Source: Chthoniobacterales bacterium (GTDB taxonomy: Bacteria > Verrucomicrobiota > Verrucomicrobiia > Chthoniobacterales > UBA10450). From it: a stretch of 10,455 bases of DNA. Where the stretch lies: positions 1 through 10,455 of the forward strand of contig JAICXG010000090.1 in NCBI GenBank assembly GCA_025980625.1. The letters are read 5' to 3'. A program made the translations under genes and the position numbers. Each line of letters begins with the position of its first letter. The first letter of the stretch is position 1. Below the pieces are notes generated by a model. It had not been told where the DNA came from and did not search any database. It was given only the letters and a program-made list of their open reading frames with translations. Shown here in pieces: positions 1-10,455 of this stretch.

Positions 1-1194
1 GATGAGGAGCGCGCCTAACAAATTCCACTGCAGATGGAGTTGGGGCGCGATCATGATCACGAGGAGGAGCGCGATCACTCCGCCGATGACAAACTTCATC
101 GACAAATCCTGATCGGTGCGCGGCCGTTTGCCGGCTGGTCCATGCAGGCTGCGCAGATCAGCCAGGCCGCTCTTCATTCCGTGCCAGATCAGCGGGAGCG
201 ATCGCGCCATGCTGATGATGCCGCCGGCCGCGACCGCCCCGGCGCCGATATAAAGCACATAAGCCTCGCGGATATCGTCGGGCGTCATTTGGCCGATCGG
301 TATCGTTCCCGGCGCAATAATCGCGGCCGCGCCTTCGCCGAAAAACTTGATCGCCGGGATGAGCACGAGATAGGCGAGGACGCCGCCGGCGCACATGATG
401 GAAGCGATCCGCGGTCCGATGATGTAACCCACGCCTAACAATGCCGGTTCGGTCGTGATCGAGATCGATCCCGCCTTGAAAGGCGGGCCGAAGATTTTCT
501 CCGGCGTGCTTTTCCAGGCGTTGAAGGCGTACATCGCCGCCTGATAGAGGAAGCCGATTCCAAAGCCGGTGAAAATCGTTTTCCCGCCGGTCGCGACGGC
601 GTCGTTAGGCAAATCGCTTTCGATTCCTTCCCGCGAGGCGGCAGCCTTGAGCACCTCGGCGCAGGCGGTGCCTTCCGGGTATTTGAGCAACCCGTGCTGA
701 TCGACGATCAGCGCCCGCCGCAGCGGGATCATCATGAGAATGCCTAACAATCCCCCGAGGACGGCGACGAGCGCGACCCGGGTGAGTTCGAGATCGAACC
801 CGAGAATCATGATCGCCGGCATCGTTACCCCGAGCCCGAAGGCGATCGATTCCCCCGCCGAGCCGGCCGTCTGGACGATGTTGTTCTCGAGAATCGTCGC
901 GTCGCGCAGTCCGACCTTGGAAAGAAGCCGAAAGAACGTGATCGAGATGACCGCGACCGGAATCGAAGCGCTGACCGTGAGACCGACCTTGAGGACAAGG
1001 TAGAGCGACGAAGCGCCAAAAACGATCCCGAGCAGCGTCCCGACGATCAGCGGCACCGGCGTCAGCTCACGGATCCGGGTTCGCGCGGAGATGAACGGTT
1101 TGAAATTGGCCGCGAGCGGGTTCTCCGGTCTGTACCCGACGATGTCGGGCATTTCGTTAGGCGGATTGCGCAGGTCGATGTCGATTTTTGCCAT
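1..1194 (-). CDS. OPT-family oligopeptide transporter, N-terminal part (gene runs off the left edge)
   Basis: This frame is open from an ATG at 1194 down to base 1, giving 398 codons without a stop; the C-terminal part lies outside the window. Seen: a hydrophilic N-terminus of about 45 residues (MAKIDIDLRNPPNE...), then many hydrophobic segments. Hallmarks of bacterial OPT proteins are present: GLTVSASIPVAVIS (residues 71-84), LENNIVQTAGSAGE (102-115), and a later IPLRR segment followed by KYPEGTACAEVL. The family (PF03169) are inner-membrane, probably proton-coupled importers of peptides or peptide-like metal chelates; the substrate here cannot be read. No Shine-Dalgarno is visible before the ATG (preceding bases TAATAAAA). 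A TACAAT box on the minus strand (1250-1245) could be a -10 but has no good -35. The gene lies 103 bp downstream of a paralogous OPT gene on the same strand, so co-transcription is likely. It is longer at the N-terminus than its neighbour by about 40 residues. Confidence 0.9.
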   Translation of the reverse strand, partial: MAKIDIDLRNPPNEMPDIVGYRPENPLAANFKPFISARTRIRELTPVPLIVGTLLGIVFGASSLYLVLKVGLTVSASIPVAVISITFFRLLSKVGLRDATILENNIVQTAGSAGESIAFGLGVTMPAIMILGFDLELTRVALVAVLGGLLGILMMIPLRRALIVDQHGLLKYPEGTACAEVLKAAASREGIESDLPNDAVATGGKTIFTGFGIGFLYQAAMYAFNAWKSTPEKIFGPPFKAGSISITTEPALLGVGYIIGPRIASIMCAGGVLAYLVLIPAIKFFGEGAAAIIAPGTIPIGQMTPDDIREAYVLYIGAGAVAAGGIISMARSLPLIWHGMKSGLADLRSLHGPAGKRPRTDQDLSMKFVIGGVIALLLVIMIAPQLHLQWNLLGALLI

Positions 1195-1297
1195 TTTTAT
1201 TACGAGCTACTGAGCGGTTCAGACAGCGCGGCTTTCATCGTGCAATTGTAACAAACGAACTTTGCTCCGCGAGCAGGTGAGCGCTTGCCCTAACGAA

Positions 1298-3274
1298 TTA
1301 CGTGGCTTGCGTTCTCCGCGCTCCCATTCGCAAAATCCAGCGATAAAGCAGGAACGCGATGATGGCGAAGGCGAGACCGCCAATGAAGAGTGCGGCCGTA
1401 TCAAATCCGGCGCCGACGAGCGCGAGCGGCGCCGCCACGCCCGAGAAAACGACGATCGCCGAGATCACCACGCCGATGATGCTTTCGCCGACGATCAAAC
1501 CTGAGGCGAGCAGGACGCCGAGCTGCCTGGTCGCTTCTGGTTTGGGCGTGCGATCGGCCCGCCGGTCGAAAATCCAACCGACGATCGCGCCGACCACGAT
1601 CATGAGCGTGCTGGCGGTCGGCAGGTAAATTCCGAGGCCGACCGCGAGCGGCGGCACCCGCATCCCCTTCGTGGTGCGAGCGAGAATTTCATCCAAAACG
1701 ATGACAGCCACTCCGATCCAGGCGCCGATCGCAATCAGGCTCCAATCAATGTTTGCCGCGATCACCCCTTGGGCGAGGGCTGAGATTAAACCAGCCTGCG
1801 GCGCAGGCAGCGCGCGCAATGGATCCACTCCGGGCGCGCCGACAAAACCGTAAGCGTGATTCACCAGATCGAGCACGGGAGGAATAACGAACGCGCCCGC
1901 GATCACACCGACGATAAGCGCGACCTGTTGTTTCCACGGAGTCGCGTCGACCAACTGCCCGGTCTTGAGGTCCTGCAAGTTGTTGTTCGCGATCGCCGCG
2001 ACGTTGAAAATGACCGCGGTTGTGAAAAGCGCGAACGCCATCAGAGCCTTGCTTGCCTCCGGCGACACATACGGTTTGACGCCAAGCACGAGCAGGACGG
2101 CGGCGCCGATCACCACCAGAATCCCGACCCCGGAGAGCGGGCTATTCGAAGAACCGATCAGCCCCGCCATGTAACCGCAGACGGCGGAAACGAAAAAGCT
2201 CATCAAAATGACATAGGCGACGCCGCCGATGACGAGCGTGGTCAGGTGGGCGCCGAGTCCGCTCGTGTTTGCGAAATAGCCGAGCACCCAGGCGATCGGC
2301 ACCATGCAAGCCAATGTAACCAGAGCGACAATGCCGATCGGAATATCGCGTTCGGTGATCGGCAGCGTGTCGGCCTGGCCAGCTTTACGGGTGCGCGACG
2401 CGGCCATCGCGCCGGCGAGACCTTGCACGACTGGTTTCACCAGCTTCGCCAATGTCCAGATCGCCGCCACGCCAATGGTCCCGGCGCCGATGAAACGCAC
2501 TTTCGTGCTCCAGGTGCTTTGCGCGAGGGTCGCGGCGGCAGTCGTTAGGTCGCCGGTGATCGCCGAGTAGTGCGGGACGCCCCAACCCCAGCCGATCACT
2601 GCGCCCATCAGCATCGCGATTCCAACCGACAGACCGACCAGGTGACCAATCGCGAGCAAGGCAAAGGAAAGCGCAAAATCGTAGCCGCTCACGCCGCCGC
2701 GTCGGCCGATTCGGAAGGTCTGTGCGACATCGGATCCGAAAACGTGCGTGGACACAATGATCGCGAACGCCGCGGAAACAATCGAACCCCAGAGCACCGC
2801 GAGCAGACCGGCGCGTCCGTGTTCGACATCCGCCGCCTGCTCCTTCCCGCTGCGGCTGCCGACCTTGAGCACTTCGGCGCAGGCGACGCCTTCCGGATAC
2901 GGCAAATCGGAGTTCGTCACCAACGCCCGGCGCAGCGGGATGGAATACATCACGCCGAGAATTCCGCCGAGCGCGCAGATCAGGAACGAGATCCAGAAAG
3001 GAAACTCGGTCCACCAGCCGATCATGATCAGACCGGGCAAAACAAAGATGATGGAGGAGAGCGTGCCCGCGGCCGAGGCCACCGTCTGCACGATATTGTT
3101 CTCCTGCACCGTCGCGTTACGGAAATTCCGCAGAATTGCCATCGAGATCACCGCCGCCGGAATCGAAGTCGAAAACGTGAGACCCGCCTTCAGTCCGAAG
3201 TAAACATTCGCGGCCGTGAAAACCAGGGTGATGACGATGCCGATGATGAGGCCGCGGAGCGTAAGTTCCTTCAT
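1298..3274 (-). CDS. OPT-family oligopeptide transporter (complete, 658 aa)
   Basis: A complete 658-residue polytopic membrane protein, of typical length for bacterial OPT transporters (PF03169). The first membrane segment begins almost at the N-terminus (LRGLIIGIVITLVFTAANVY). Family signatures follow in order: GLTFSTSIPAAVISM (31-45), QENNIVQTVASAAGTLSS (57-73), SIPLRRALVTNSDLPYPEG (111-129) and ACAEVLK (131-137). Many further hydrophobic stretches follow. A predicted cytoplasmic linker, TRKAGQADTLPITERD, lies near the middle. The expected role is inner-membrane uptake of oligopeptides or related compounds driven by ion symport; the substrate is unknown. The ATG at 3274 is chosen because the protein then starts just before the first conserved helix; no Shine-Dalgarno precedes it (bases CACAGAT). 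It stops with TAA at 1300-1298, directly followed by a copy of the CCTAACGA word (1289-1296). It is the upstream partner of the truncated OPT gene and diverges from the DUF1360 gene. Confidence 0.93.
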   Translation of the reverse strand: MKELTLRGLIIGIVITLVFTAANVYFGLKAGLTFSTSIPAAVISMAILRNFRNATVQENNIVQTVASAAGTLSSIIFVLPGLIMIGWWTEFPFWISFLICALGGILGVMYSIPLRRALVTNSDLPYPEGVACAEVLKVGSRSGKEQAADVEHGRAGLLAVLWGSIVSAAFAIIVSTHVFGSDVAQTFRIGRRGGVSGYDFALSFALLAIGHLVGLSVGIAMLMGAVIGWGWGVPHYSAITGDLTTAAATLAQSTWSTKVRFIGAGTIGVAAIWTLAKLVKPVVQGLAGAMAASRTRKAGQADTLPITERDIPIGIVALVTLACMVPIAWVLGYFANTSGLGAHLTTLVIGGVAYVILMSFFVSAVCGYMAGLIGSSNSPLSGVGILVVIGAAVLLVLGVKPYVSPEASKALMAFALFTTAVIFNVAAIANNNLQDLKTGQLVDATPWKQQVALIVGVIAGAFVIPPVLDLVNHAYGFVGAPGVDPLRALPAPQAGLISALAQGVIAANIDWSLIAIGAWIGVAVIVLDEILARTTKGMRVPPLAVGLGIYLPTASTLMIVVGAIVGWIFDRRADRTPKPEATRQLGVLLASGLIVGESIIGVVISAIVVFSGVAAPLALVGAGFDTAALFIGGLAFAIIAFLLYRWILRMGARRTQAT

Positions 3275-3351
3275 ATCTGTGACGATTTTGGCCGAGCGAA
3301 GCGAGCGGAGGATAGTGTGGAATCGCGGCGAGGGTCAAGACGCCGAGGACT

Positions 3352-3365
3352 CGAGCTCAAGCTCG
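3352..3365. repeat. Perfect inverted repeat CGAGCT-CA-AGCTCG in the divergent promoter region
   Basis: CGAGCT (3352-3357) and AGCTCG (3360-3365) are exact reverse complements separated by two bases. The dyad sits 55 bp ahead of the DUF1360 start and about 80 bp ahead of the OPT start on the other strand. That position suits an operator for a dimeric regulator. No regulator gene is nearby and no -35/-10 pair is clear on either strand, so this role is inference. Confidence 0.35.
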
Positions 3366-3419
3366 GAGGTATGAAAATTCTCGCGCCAAAGCCAGGCTCC
3401 GATCCGAATCATTCATAGG

Positions 3420-3983
3420 ATGACTGAAGGAAAAAGCAGCTCGCGAGGGGACGGAACAGATCAGGAGCAGCAATCGAGGAGGAGCCGGCGGCAACAACCA
3501 CCGCAAGACCGCGACCGAAGGGAACAGTTGCCGACACGCGATTACGCGGCTCTCGTCGCTGTCTTCAATGGCCTGCTCGCGACCATGCTCTTCGCGCGCA
3601 AATGCGAGCGCGAACCATTGCCCGAGCGGGTCGCGCCCCAGGACCTGATCCTTTTCGCGCTCTCGACGCAAAAGCTCAGCCGCGTGATTACAAAGGACAA
3701 AGTGACGGCCGCCTTCCGCGCGCCGTTTACCGAGATCGAGGGCAAAGGCGGCGCCGGCGAACTCGAGGAACGCGGCAAGGGCCACGGCTTGCGTCGCGCG
3801 ATCGGCGACCTCATTACCTGTCCGTTTTGTCTCGGGACCTGGATTGCTTCGGGGTTCATCTACGGCTACATCTTCAGTCCGCGAATCACGCGCACCGTCG
3901 CAAGCATTTTTGCGGTCGGCGGGATGGCCGATTTTCTCCAGCAAGCCTACATCAAGGCGCAGGAGATGAACGACCAGGTCTAG
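3420..3983 (+). CDS. DUF1360 family membrane protein
   Basis: A 187-residue protein matching the DUF1360 family (PF07098) by its pattern of conserved segments. These are TQKLSRVITKDKVTAAFRAPFT (about 83-104), a glycine-rich charged stretch GKGGAGELEERGKGHGLRRAIGD, and LITCPFCLGTW with a CPFC pair at 134-137. The function of the family is unknown. Hydrophobic segments lie near residues 42-59, 72-84, 138-152 and 158-176, so it is probably an inner-membrane protein with the CxxC-like pair near a membrane edge. The first 40 residues are very polar and arginine/glutamine-rich, beyond the family core, so the true start could be later; no good Shine-Dalgarno precedes any start. The chosen ATG follows a short 15-codon reading frame by one base. 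It ends 124 bp before nifJ on the same strand; whether the two share a message is not clear. Confidence 0.8.
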   Translation: MTEGKSSSRGDGTDQEQQSRRSRRQQPPQDRDRREQLPTRDYAALVAVFNGLLATMLFARKCEREPLPERVAPQDLILFALSTQKLSRVITKDKVTAAFRAPFTEIEGKGGAGELEERGKGHGLRRAIGDLITCPFCLGTWIASGFIYGYIFSPRITRTVASIFAVGGMADFLQQAYIKAQEMNDQV

Positions 3984-4107
3984 CGGTCCTTCATTATCCA
4001 ATCCCACGCCCGCGCCGCCGCCGCGCGAGCGCAAGAACTGCACAGCAAAACCCAAAGCCCGCGCATCGCCGGAAAGCGCAGTCGTCTACGATTGCCCGTT
4101 GGAAGCG

Positions 4108-7732
<3,625 letters not shown>

Positions 7733-7749
<17 letters not shown>

Positions 7750-8734
7750 CTATCTCGGCTTTAAGCTGCGCACGCCGCTCGTGCCCTCGGCTTCGCCGCT
7801 TTCAGAAAACTCCGACAACATCAAGCGAATGGAGGACGCGGGCGCCGCCGCTATCGTCTTTCATTCTCTTTTTGAAGAACAGCTCCGGCGCGATCACCAC
7901 GACTTGAATTACTATCTCGAGCAGGGAACGGAGAGTTACCCGGAGTCGCTCTCCTTCTTCCCGCGACGGGATGAATTCAAGGTCGGCCCCGAAACCTATC
8001 TCGAGCACATTGCGGCCGCCAAGGCGGCTGTCCGCATCCCGATCATCGGCAGCCTCAATGGCACCACCTTCGGCGGCTGGATGAAGTATGCTCACGAGAT
8101 CGAGCAAGCCGGCGCGGATGCGCTTGAGCTCAACATTTACAGTGTCCCGAGCGATCCGGCGCGGAGCGCGGCCGAAATCGAAAACGACTACCTAACGATT
8201 GTCGCTTCGATCAAAGCGCAGGTTAAAATCCCAGTCGCGGTCAAGCTCAGTCCTTACTTCACTAACTTCGCACAGTTTGCGCGCCGCCTTGATAGCCAGG
8301 GAGCCAATGCGCTCGTCCTCTTCAATCGTTTCTACCAGCCCGATATCGAGCTCGAAACCCTGGATATTTCACCGAACATCCTGCTCAGCACTCCGATGGC
8401 GATGCGACTGCCGCTGCGCTGGATCGCGCTCCTCCACGGGCGAATCGGCGCGAATCTTGCCGCGACCAGCGGGATCCATCGTGCGAGCGACGCGCTCAAG
8501 ATGTTGATGGCCGGGGCAGACGTGACCATGCTCTGTTCGATCCTGCTCCGGCGCGGGATCGATCATCTTAAGGTGATCGAGCACGAGATGCGGCAGTGGA
8601 TGGAGGATCACGACTATGAGTCGGTGGCACAACTCAAGGGCAGCATGAGCCAGAAGAATTGTCCCGACCCGGCCGCCTTTGAACGCGCCCAGTATATGCG
8701 CGGCCTCGCCACCTATCCAAGCGCTGAGGCCTGA
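7733..8734 (+). CDS. Dihydroorotate dehydrogenase-like FMN protein paired with NifJ
   Basis: A 333-residue TIM-barrel flavoprotein of the COG0167 'dihydroorotate dehydrogenase-like' group (pattern of PRK07565). Recognisable segments: MNLSTNYLGFKLRTPLVPSA at the N-terminus, PIIGSLNGTTFGGW, ALELNIYSVPSDP, IPVAVKLSPYF, ALVLFNRFYQPDIELETL, LPLRWIALLHGRIGA and GSMSQKNCPDPAAFERAQYM near the end. The loop that carries the catalytic cysteine in class 1A enzymes (LNLSCPN) reads LNIYSVP here, so that cysteine is missing. True dihydroorotate oxidation for pyrimidine synthesis is therefore doubtful and the substrate is unknown. The pairing with nifJ, with a 17-bp overlap, suggests a redox role linked to pyruvate or ferredoxin metabolism; this is inference from context. 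No iron-sulfur motif is visible. The protein should be cytosolic. The start is fixed by the ribosome-binding site in the nifJ tail. Confidence 0.9.
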
Positions 8735-8779
8735 TTACGAGAGATCCGCGTCGCCTAACGAGTAAAGCCAGGCGGCGAC

Positions 8780-8814
8780 CGGCCCGGGGGCGCGACCGTG
8801 GTGATTCCCGGCCG
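8780..8814 (+). terminator. Possible terminator hairpin after the nifJ/DHODH-like unit
   Basis: CGGCC plus GGG (8780-8788, with one bulged C at 8785) pairs with CCCGGCCG (8807-8814) around an 18-base loop, beginning 45 bp past the stop codon. The following bases are only mildly T-rich (CTCCTTTCTA), so a classical intrinsic terminator is not proven. Confidence 0.3.
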
Positions 8815-8856
8815 CGTCCGCTCCTTTCTACGGGCTTGTATTTAGAAACAGAACAG

Positions 8857-8887
8857 CTCCTAAATATGGCAAGGAGATTTGTGCCAT
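8857..8887 (+). repeat. Two overlapping, mutually exclusive short stems around an AGGAG box
   Basis: CTCCT (8857-8861) can pair with AGGAG (8872-8876). Alternatively ATGGCA (8866-8871) pairs exactly with TGCCAT (8882-8887), leaving AGGAG in a 10-base loop. The second stem covers the A and T of an ATG at 8886. The complementarity is seen directly; any regulatory role is speculation, because the reading frame that follows is not recognisable. Confidence 0.3.
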
Positions 8888-8894
8888 GGAAGGA

Positions 8895-8947
8895 GACGGA
8901 CCTCACCTTTCGCTGCGAGGGATAAGGACTTGGGTGCGGGGTCCGTC
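8895..8947. repeat. 53-bp imperfect palindrome between convergent genes
   Basis: GACGGACC (8895-8902) and GGTCCGTC (8940-8947) are perfect 8-base inverted repeats. A second inner arm, CACC (8904-8907) with GGTG (8933-8936), pairs after a small internal loop. The element lies between two converging 3' ends, so it could act as a bidirectional terminator or be a REP-type dispersed palindrome. Only one copy is in this window, so the dispersed nature is not shown. Confidence 0.4.
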
Positions 8948-8990
8948 GAAGCTTTCGCAAGCCAGGACGGAGTATCATGAGACGGCTTCA

Positions 8991-10067
8991 CTACTCAAAA
9001 GCGCGCCCGTACTGCGACGGCGCCTCGATTCTCTGGCGGAGTGAGCGCGCGGCATTGAGCGGCCAGTAGGGATGGCGGAGTAATTCCCGCGCGAGCAGGA
9101 CAACGTCGGCCTGGCCGGAGCGAATGATTTGGTCCGCCTGCTCGGGCGCGGTGATCATTCCGACCGCGCCGCTTGCCACGCCGGCTTCGCGACGAATCCG
9201 ACCCGCAAACGGCACCTGATATCCGGGTCCGACCGGAACGCGCGCGTTCGGAACAATTCCGCCGGTCGAGCAATCGATCAGGTCCACGCCTAACGAGTAT
9301 AACTCTCGCGCGAGCGCGACGGAGTCATCGCCCGTCCAGCCATCTTCCATCCAGTCGGTTGCCGAGATCCGGACAAAGAGGGGATATTCCTCCGGCCAGA
9401 CCTGGCGCACCCCCGCGACGGTTTCGCAAAGCAAGCGAGTCCGATTTTCAAAGGAGCCGCCGTACTGATCGCCGCGTTGGTTCGTCAGGGGCGAGAGAAA
9501 GCTATGGAGCAGATATCCATGCGCGGCATGGATTTCGATGACCTTTGCCCCGGCCGCGTGGGCGCGTTGTGCCGCCTGCGCGAATGCCTCGCGCACGCGC
9601 GCAATGCTGGTGGCATCAAGCTCGCGCGGGGTCTGGTAACCATGAGCGAAAGGTAATGGGCTCGGGCCAAAGATCGGGCTCCAGCCACCTTCGTGTTTGC
9701 CTAACGGTTTGCCTCCTTTCCAGGGCGCGCTTGTGCTTGCCTTACGCCCGGCATGCGCCAGTTGCATTCCCGGAACTGCGCGCTGCGCCGCGATGAAATG
9801 GAAAATGCGCGCGAGCATTTCGACCTGTTCGTCTTTCCAAATGCCAAGGTCCTGCGGGCTGATCCGCCCCTCGGGCAAAACGGCCGCGGCTTCGGTAAAG
9901 ACAAGTGCGGCGCCACCCACCGCGCGACTGCCGAGATGAACCAGGTGCCAGTCATTGGCAAACCCATCGTCGCTCGAATATTGACACATCGGCGAGACGA
10001 CAATGCGGTTGCGCAACGTGATCCCACGCAGTTGCAGCGGCGAGAAGAGATGAGCCGGTTCACTCAT
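8991..10067 (-). CDS. Old Yellow Enzyme family NADH:flavin oxidoreductase, YqjM-like ene-reductase
   Basis: A complete 358-residue FMN enzyme of the thermophilic-like/YqjM class of Old Yellow Enzymes (PF00724), which reduce activated C=C bonds of enones and similar electrophiles with NAD(P)H. Class markers: SPMCQYSS with Cys28 and Tyr30, matching Cys26/Tyr28 of YqjM; QLAHAGRKAS (102-111); the substrate-binding pair His180 and His183 in HAAHGYLLHSFLSPLTN; RGDQYGGSFENR, the family signature; and a C-terminal QYGR segment whose Arg355 matches the arginine finger that reaches into the neighbouring subunit's active site. All expected catalytic residues are present. The protein should be cytosolic. 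The start at 10067 places the conserved LFSPLQLRGITLRNR segment at residues 7-21, as usual; no clear Shine-Dalgarno precedes it. The native substrate is unknown. It converges on the DHODH-like gene and diverges from the kelch-type gene, with no sign of operon membership. Confidence 0.93.
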   Translation of the reverse strand: MSEPAHLFSPLQLRGITLRNRIVVSPMCQYSSDDGFANDWHLVHLGSRAVGGAALVFTEAAAVLPEGRISPQDLGIWKDEQVEMLARIFHFIAAQRAVPGMQLAHAGRKASTSAPWKGGKPLGKHEGGWSPIFGPSPLPFAHGYQTPRELDATSIARVREAFAQAAQRAHAAGAKVIEIHAAHGYLLHSFLSPLTNQRGDQYGGSFENRTRLLCETVAGVRQVWPEEYPLFVRISATDWMEDGWTGDDSVALARELYSLGVDLIDCSTGGIVPNARVPVGPGYQVPFAGRIRREAGVASGAVGMITAPEQADQIIRSGQADVVLLARELLRHPYWPLNAARSLRQRIEAPSQYGRAFE

Positions 10068-10203
10068 GTGCCGGGAACCATCGCAGTTCGCCCAGCGAAG
10101 GAAATCAAAAAGCGAAAGGTTTCTCCCAAATACTATCGGTGATCTTCCGCCGATCGTTAGGGCTTTCTCGTTTGTCGCTGCCTTTGATCATGGCGAAAGC
10201 TGC

Positions 10204-10243
10204 GCGCCCGCCTTAGGTCTTTGACAAACCGGGCGCATCCCGG
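10204..10243. repeat. Two overlapping inverted repeats across the promoter of the kelch-type gene
   Basis: GCGCCCG (10204-10210) and CGGGCGC (10230-10236) form a perfect 7-base inverted repeat that brackets the -35 box. CCGGG (10229-10233) and CCCGG (10239-10243) form a second perfect dyad filling the spacer between -35 and -10. The two share bases 10230-10233, so only one could form as a hairpin; as DNA they would suit an operator. Confidence 0.4.
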
Positions 10244-10249
10244 CACAAT
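10221..10249 (+). promoter_or_regulatory. Sigma-70-type promoter of the kelch-like secreted protein
   Basis: TTGACA (10221-10226) is a perfect -35 consensus. After a 17-base spacer comes CACAAT (10244-10249), matching four of six bases of TATAAT, including the final A and T. This is the only near-consensus promoter I see in the window. Transcription would start near 10256, only about three bases before the ATG at 10259, implying a very short or absent leader. Confidence 0.6.
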
Positions 10250-10258
10250 CGAGGTCTC

Positions 10259-10455
10259 ATGATTGCATCTCGATTCAAATTTATTGTCGCTCTTTGCGGT
10301 TTGTCGTCGCTTCTGCTCAACCTGAGCGCGCGGGCGGAAGGCTCCACTCTTACCTGGACGCAGCTTTCCCCGCCCACTTCGCCCCCGGCACGCGCTTATC
10401 TCTCGATGGCTTACGACGCGGGAAACAAGCAGGTGGTCATGTTCGGAGGTTACGA
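10259..10455 (+). CDS. Secreted kelch-repeat / galactose-oxidase-like beta-propeller protein, N-terminal fragment
   Basis: Sixty-five codons are visible before the right edge cuts the gene. Residues 1-27 form a typical Sec signal peptide: positive start (MIASRFK), hydrophobic core (FIVALCGLSSLLLNL) and a likely signal-peptidase I site after SARA. The mature start reads TWTQLSPPTSPPARAYLSMAYD followed by NKQVVMFGGY. The W...L...P..R..hxMAYDxxxxxxVhFGG pattern is typical of the first blade of kelch / galactose-oxidase central-domain propellers, abundant in soil Acidobacteriota and Verrucomicrobiota. An extracellular or periplasmic binding or enzymatic role is possible but cannot be read from one blade. 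A GAGG lies four bases before the ATG, but the strong upstream promoter predicts a transcript starting inside or after it. The gene is divergent from the ene-reductase gene, with a 191-bp gap. Confidence 0.8.
   Translation, partial: MIASRFKFIVALCGLSSLLLNLSARAEGSTLTWTQLSPPTSPPARAYLSMAYDAGNKQVVMFGGY

Larger units (their letters stand above)
8735..8990. other. Convergent intergenic region with several inverted repeats, no convincing gene
   Basis: This 256-bp gap lies between the 3' ends of the DHODH-like gene and the ene-reductase gene. It holds a CCTAACGA word (8754-8761), a GC-rich terminator-like hairpin (8780-8814), two overlapping small stems (8857-8887) and a longer imperfect hairpin (8895-8947). 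A 52-codon reading frame from 8886 to 9044 follows an AGGAG box but enters the end of the opposite gene and resembles nothing I know. Confidence 0.6.

Noticed and set aside
1200..1238. A 12-codon minus-strand frame (MKAALSEPLSSS) ending five bases before the truncated OPT gene
   Set aside because: It has no ribosome-binding site and a length easily reached by chance.
1263..1275. TGCTC-CGC-GAGCA stem between the two OPT genes
   Set aside because: The stem is only five base pairs and is not followed by a T run on the minus strand, so it is not called a terminator.
3290..3312. CGAGCGAAGCGAGCGGAG short repeat between the divergent genes
   Set aside because: It is a simple low-complexity repetition of CGAGCG, common in GC-rich DNA, with no clear dyad or repeat array. 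No CRISPR array, tRNA or insertion sequence was found in the window.
2570..3418. A 282-codon plus-strand frame opposite the complete OPT gene
   Set aside because: Its composition (Arg/Asp/His-rich, no domains) is that of an antisense shadow of a GC-rich membrane-protein gene. The minus strand encodes unmistakable OPT motifs.
8886..9044. A 52-codon plus-strand frame (MEGDGPHLSLRG...) with AGGAG nine bases upstream
   Set aside because: It spans the palindrome, overlaps the 3' end of the ene-reductase gene on the other strand, is low in typical protein character and matches no family I recognise. It is not listed as a gene.
10130..10135. TAGTAT on the minus strand as a -10 for the ene-reductase gene
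   Set aside because: No acceptable -35 lies 16-18 bases upstream, so the promoter was not called.

Overview
This is a GC-rich bacterial stretch, roughly 60% G+C by eye, with seven recognisable protein-coding genes. The genes at both ends are cut by the window. The gene set is two OPT-family transporters, a DUF1360 membrane protein, a complete single-chain pyruvate:ferredoxin oxidoreductase, a dihydroorotate-dehydrogenase-like flavoprotein, an Old Yellow Enzyme and a secreted kelch-type protein. That would suit a soil- or sediment-dwelling Verrucomicrobiota or Acidobacteriota member. No rRNA or other taxonomic marker is present, so this assignment is a weak inference.

Layout. Bases 1-1194 (minus) hold the N-terminal 398 codons of one OPT transporter. 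Bases 1298-3274 (minus) hold a second, complete OPT transporter 103 bp upstream of it. A 145-bp divergent intergenic region separates this pair from a DUF1360 protein (3420-3983, plus). Next come nifJ (4108-7749, plus) and a DHODH-like gene (7733-8734, plus), which overlap by 17 bp and look translationally coupled. A convergent intergenic region (8735-8990) carries several inverted repeats and no convincing gene. A YqjM-type ene-reductase follows (8991-10067, minus). A 191-bp divergent region then leads to a secreted kelch-like protein that runs off the right edge (10259-10455, plus). Its promoter is the clearest in the window.

How the genes fit together. NifJ plus the DHODH-like protein form the one evident metabolic unit: CoA-dependent pyruvate oxidation passing electrons to ferredoxin or flavodoxin, with a flavoprotein of unknown substrate made from the same message. 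The OPT pair imports peptides or peptide-like chelates. The OYE is a redox or detoxification enzyme with no visible functional link to its neighbours.

The most unusual signal is not a gene. A short word, CCTAACRA (reverse complement TYGTTAGG), occurs 15 times, plus one CCTAACGG, or about once per 650 bp. It lies on both strands, in three reading frames and between genes. The exact 8-mer CCTAACGA alone occurs 12 times, against roughly 0.3 expected from base composition. This density and scatter resemble DNA uptake sequences of naturally competent bacteria, or another genome-wide recognition word. I do not recognise the word as a described element.
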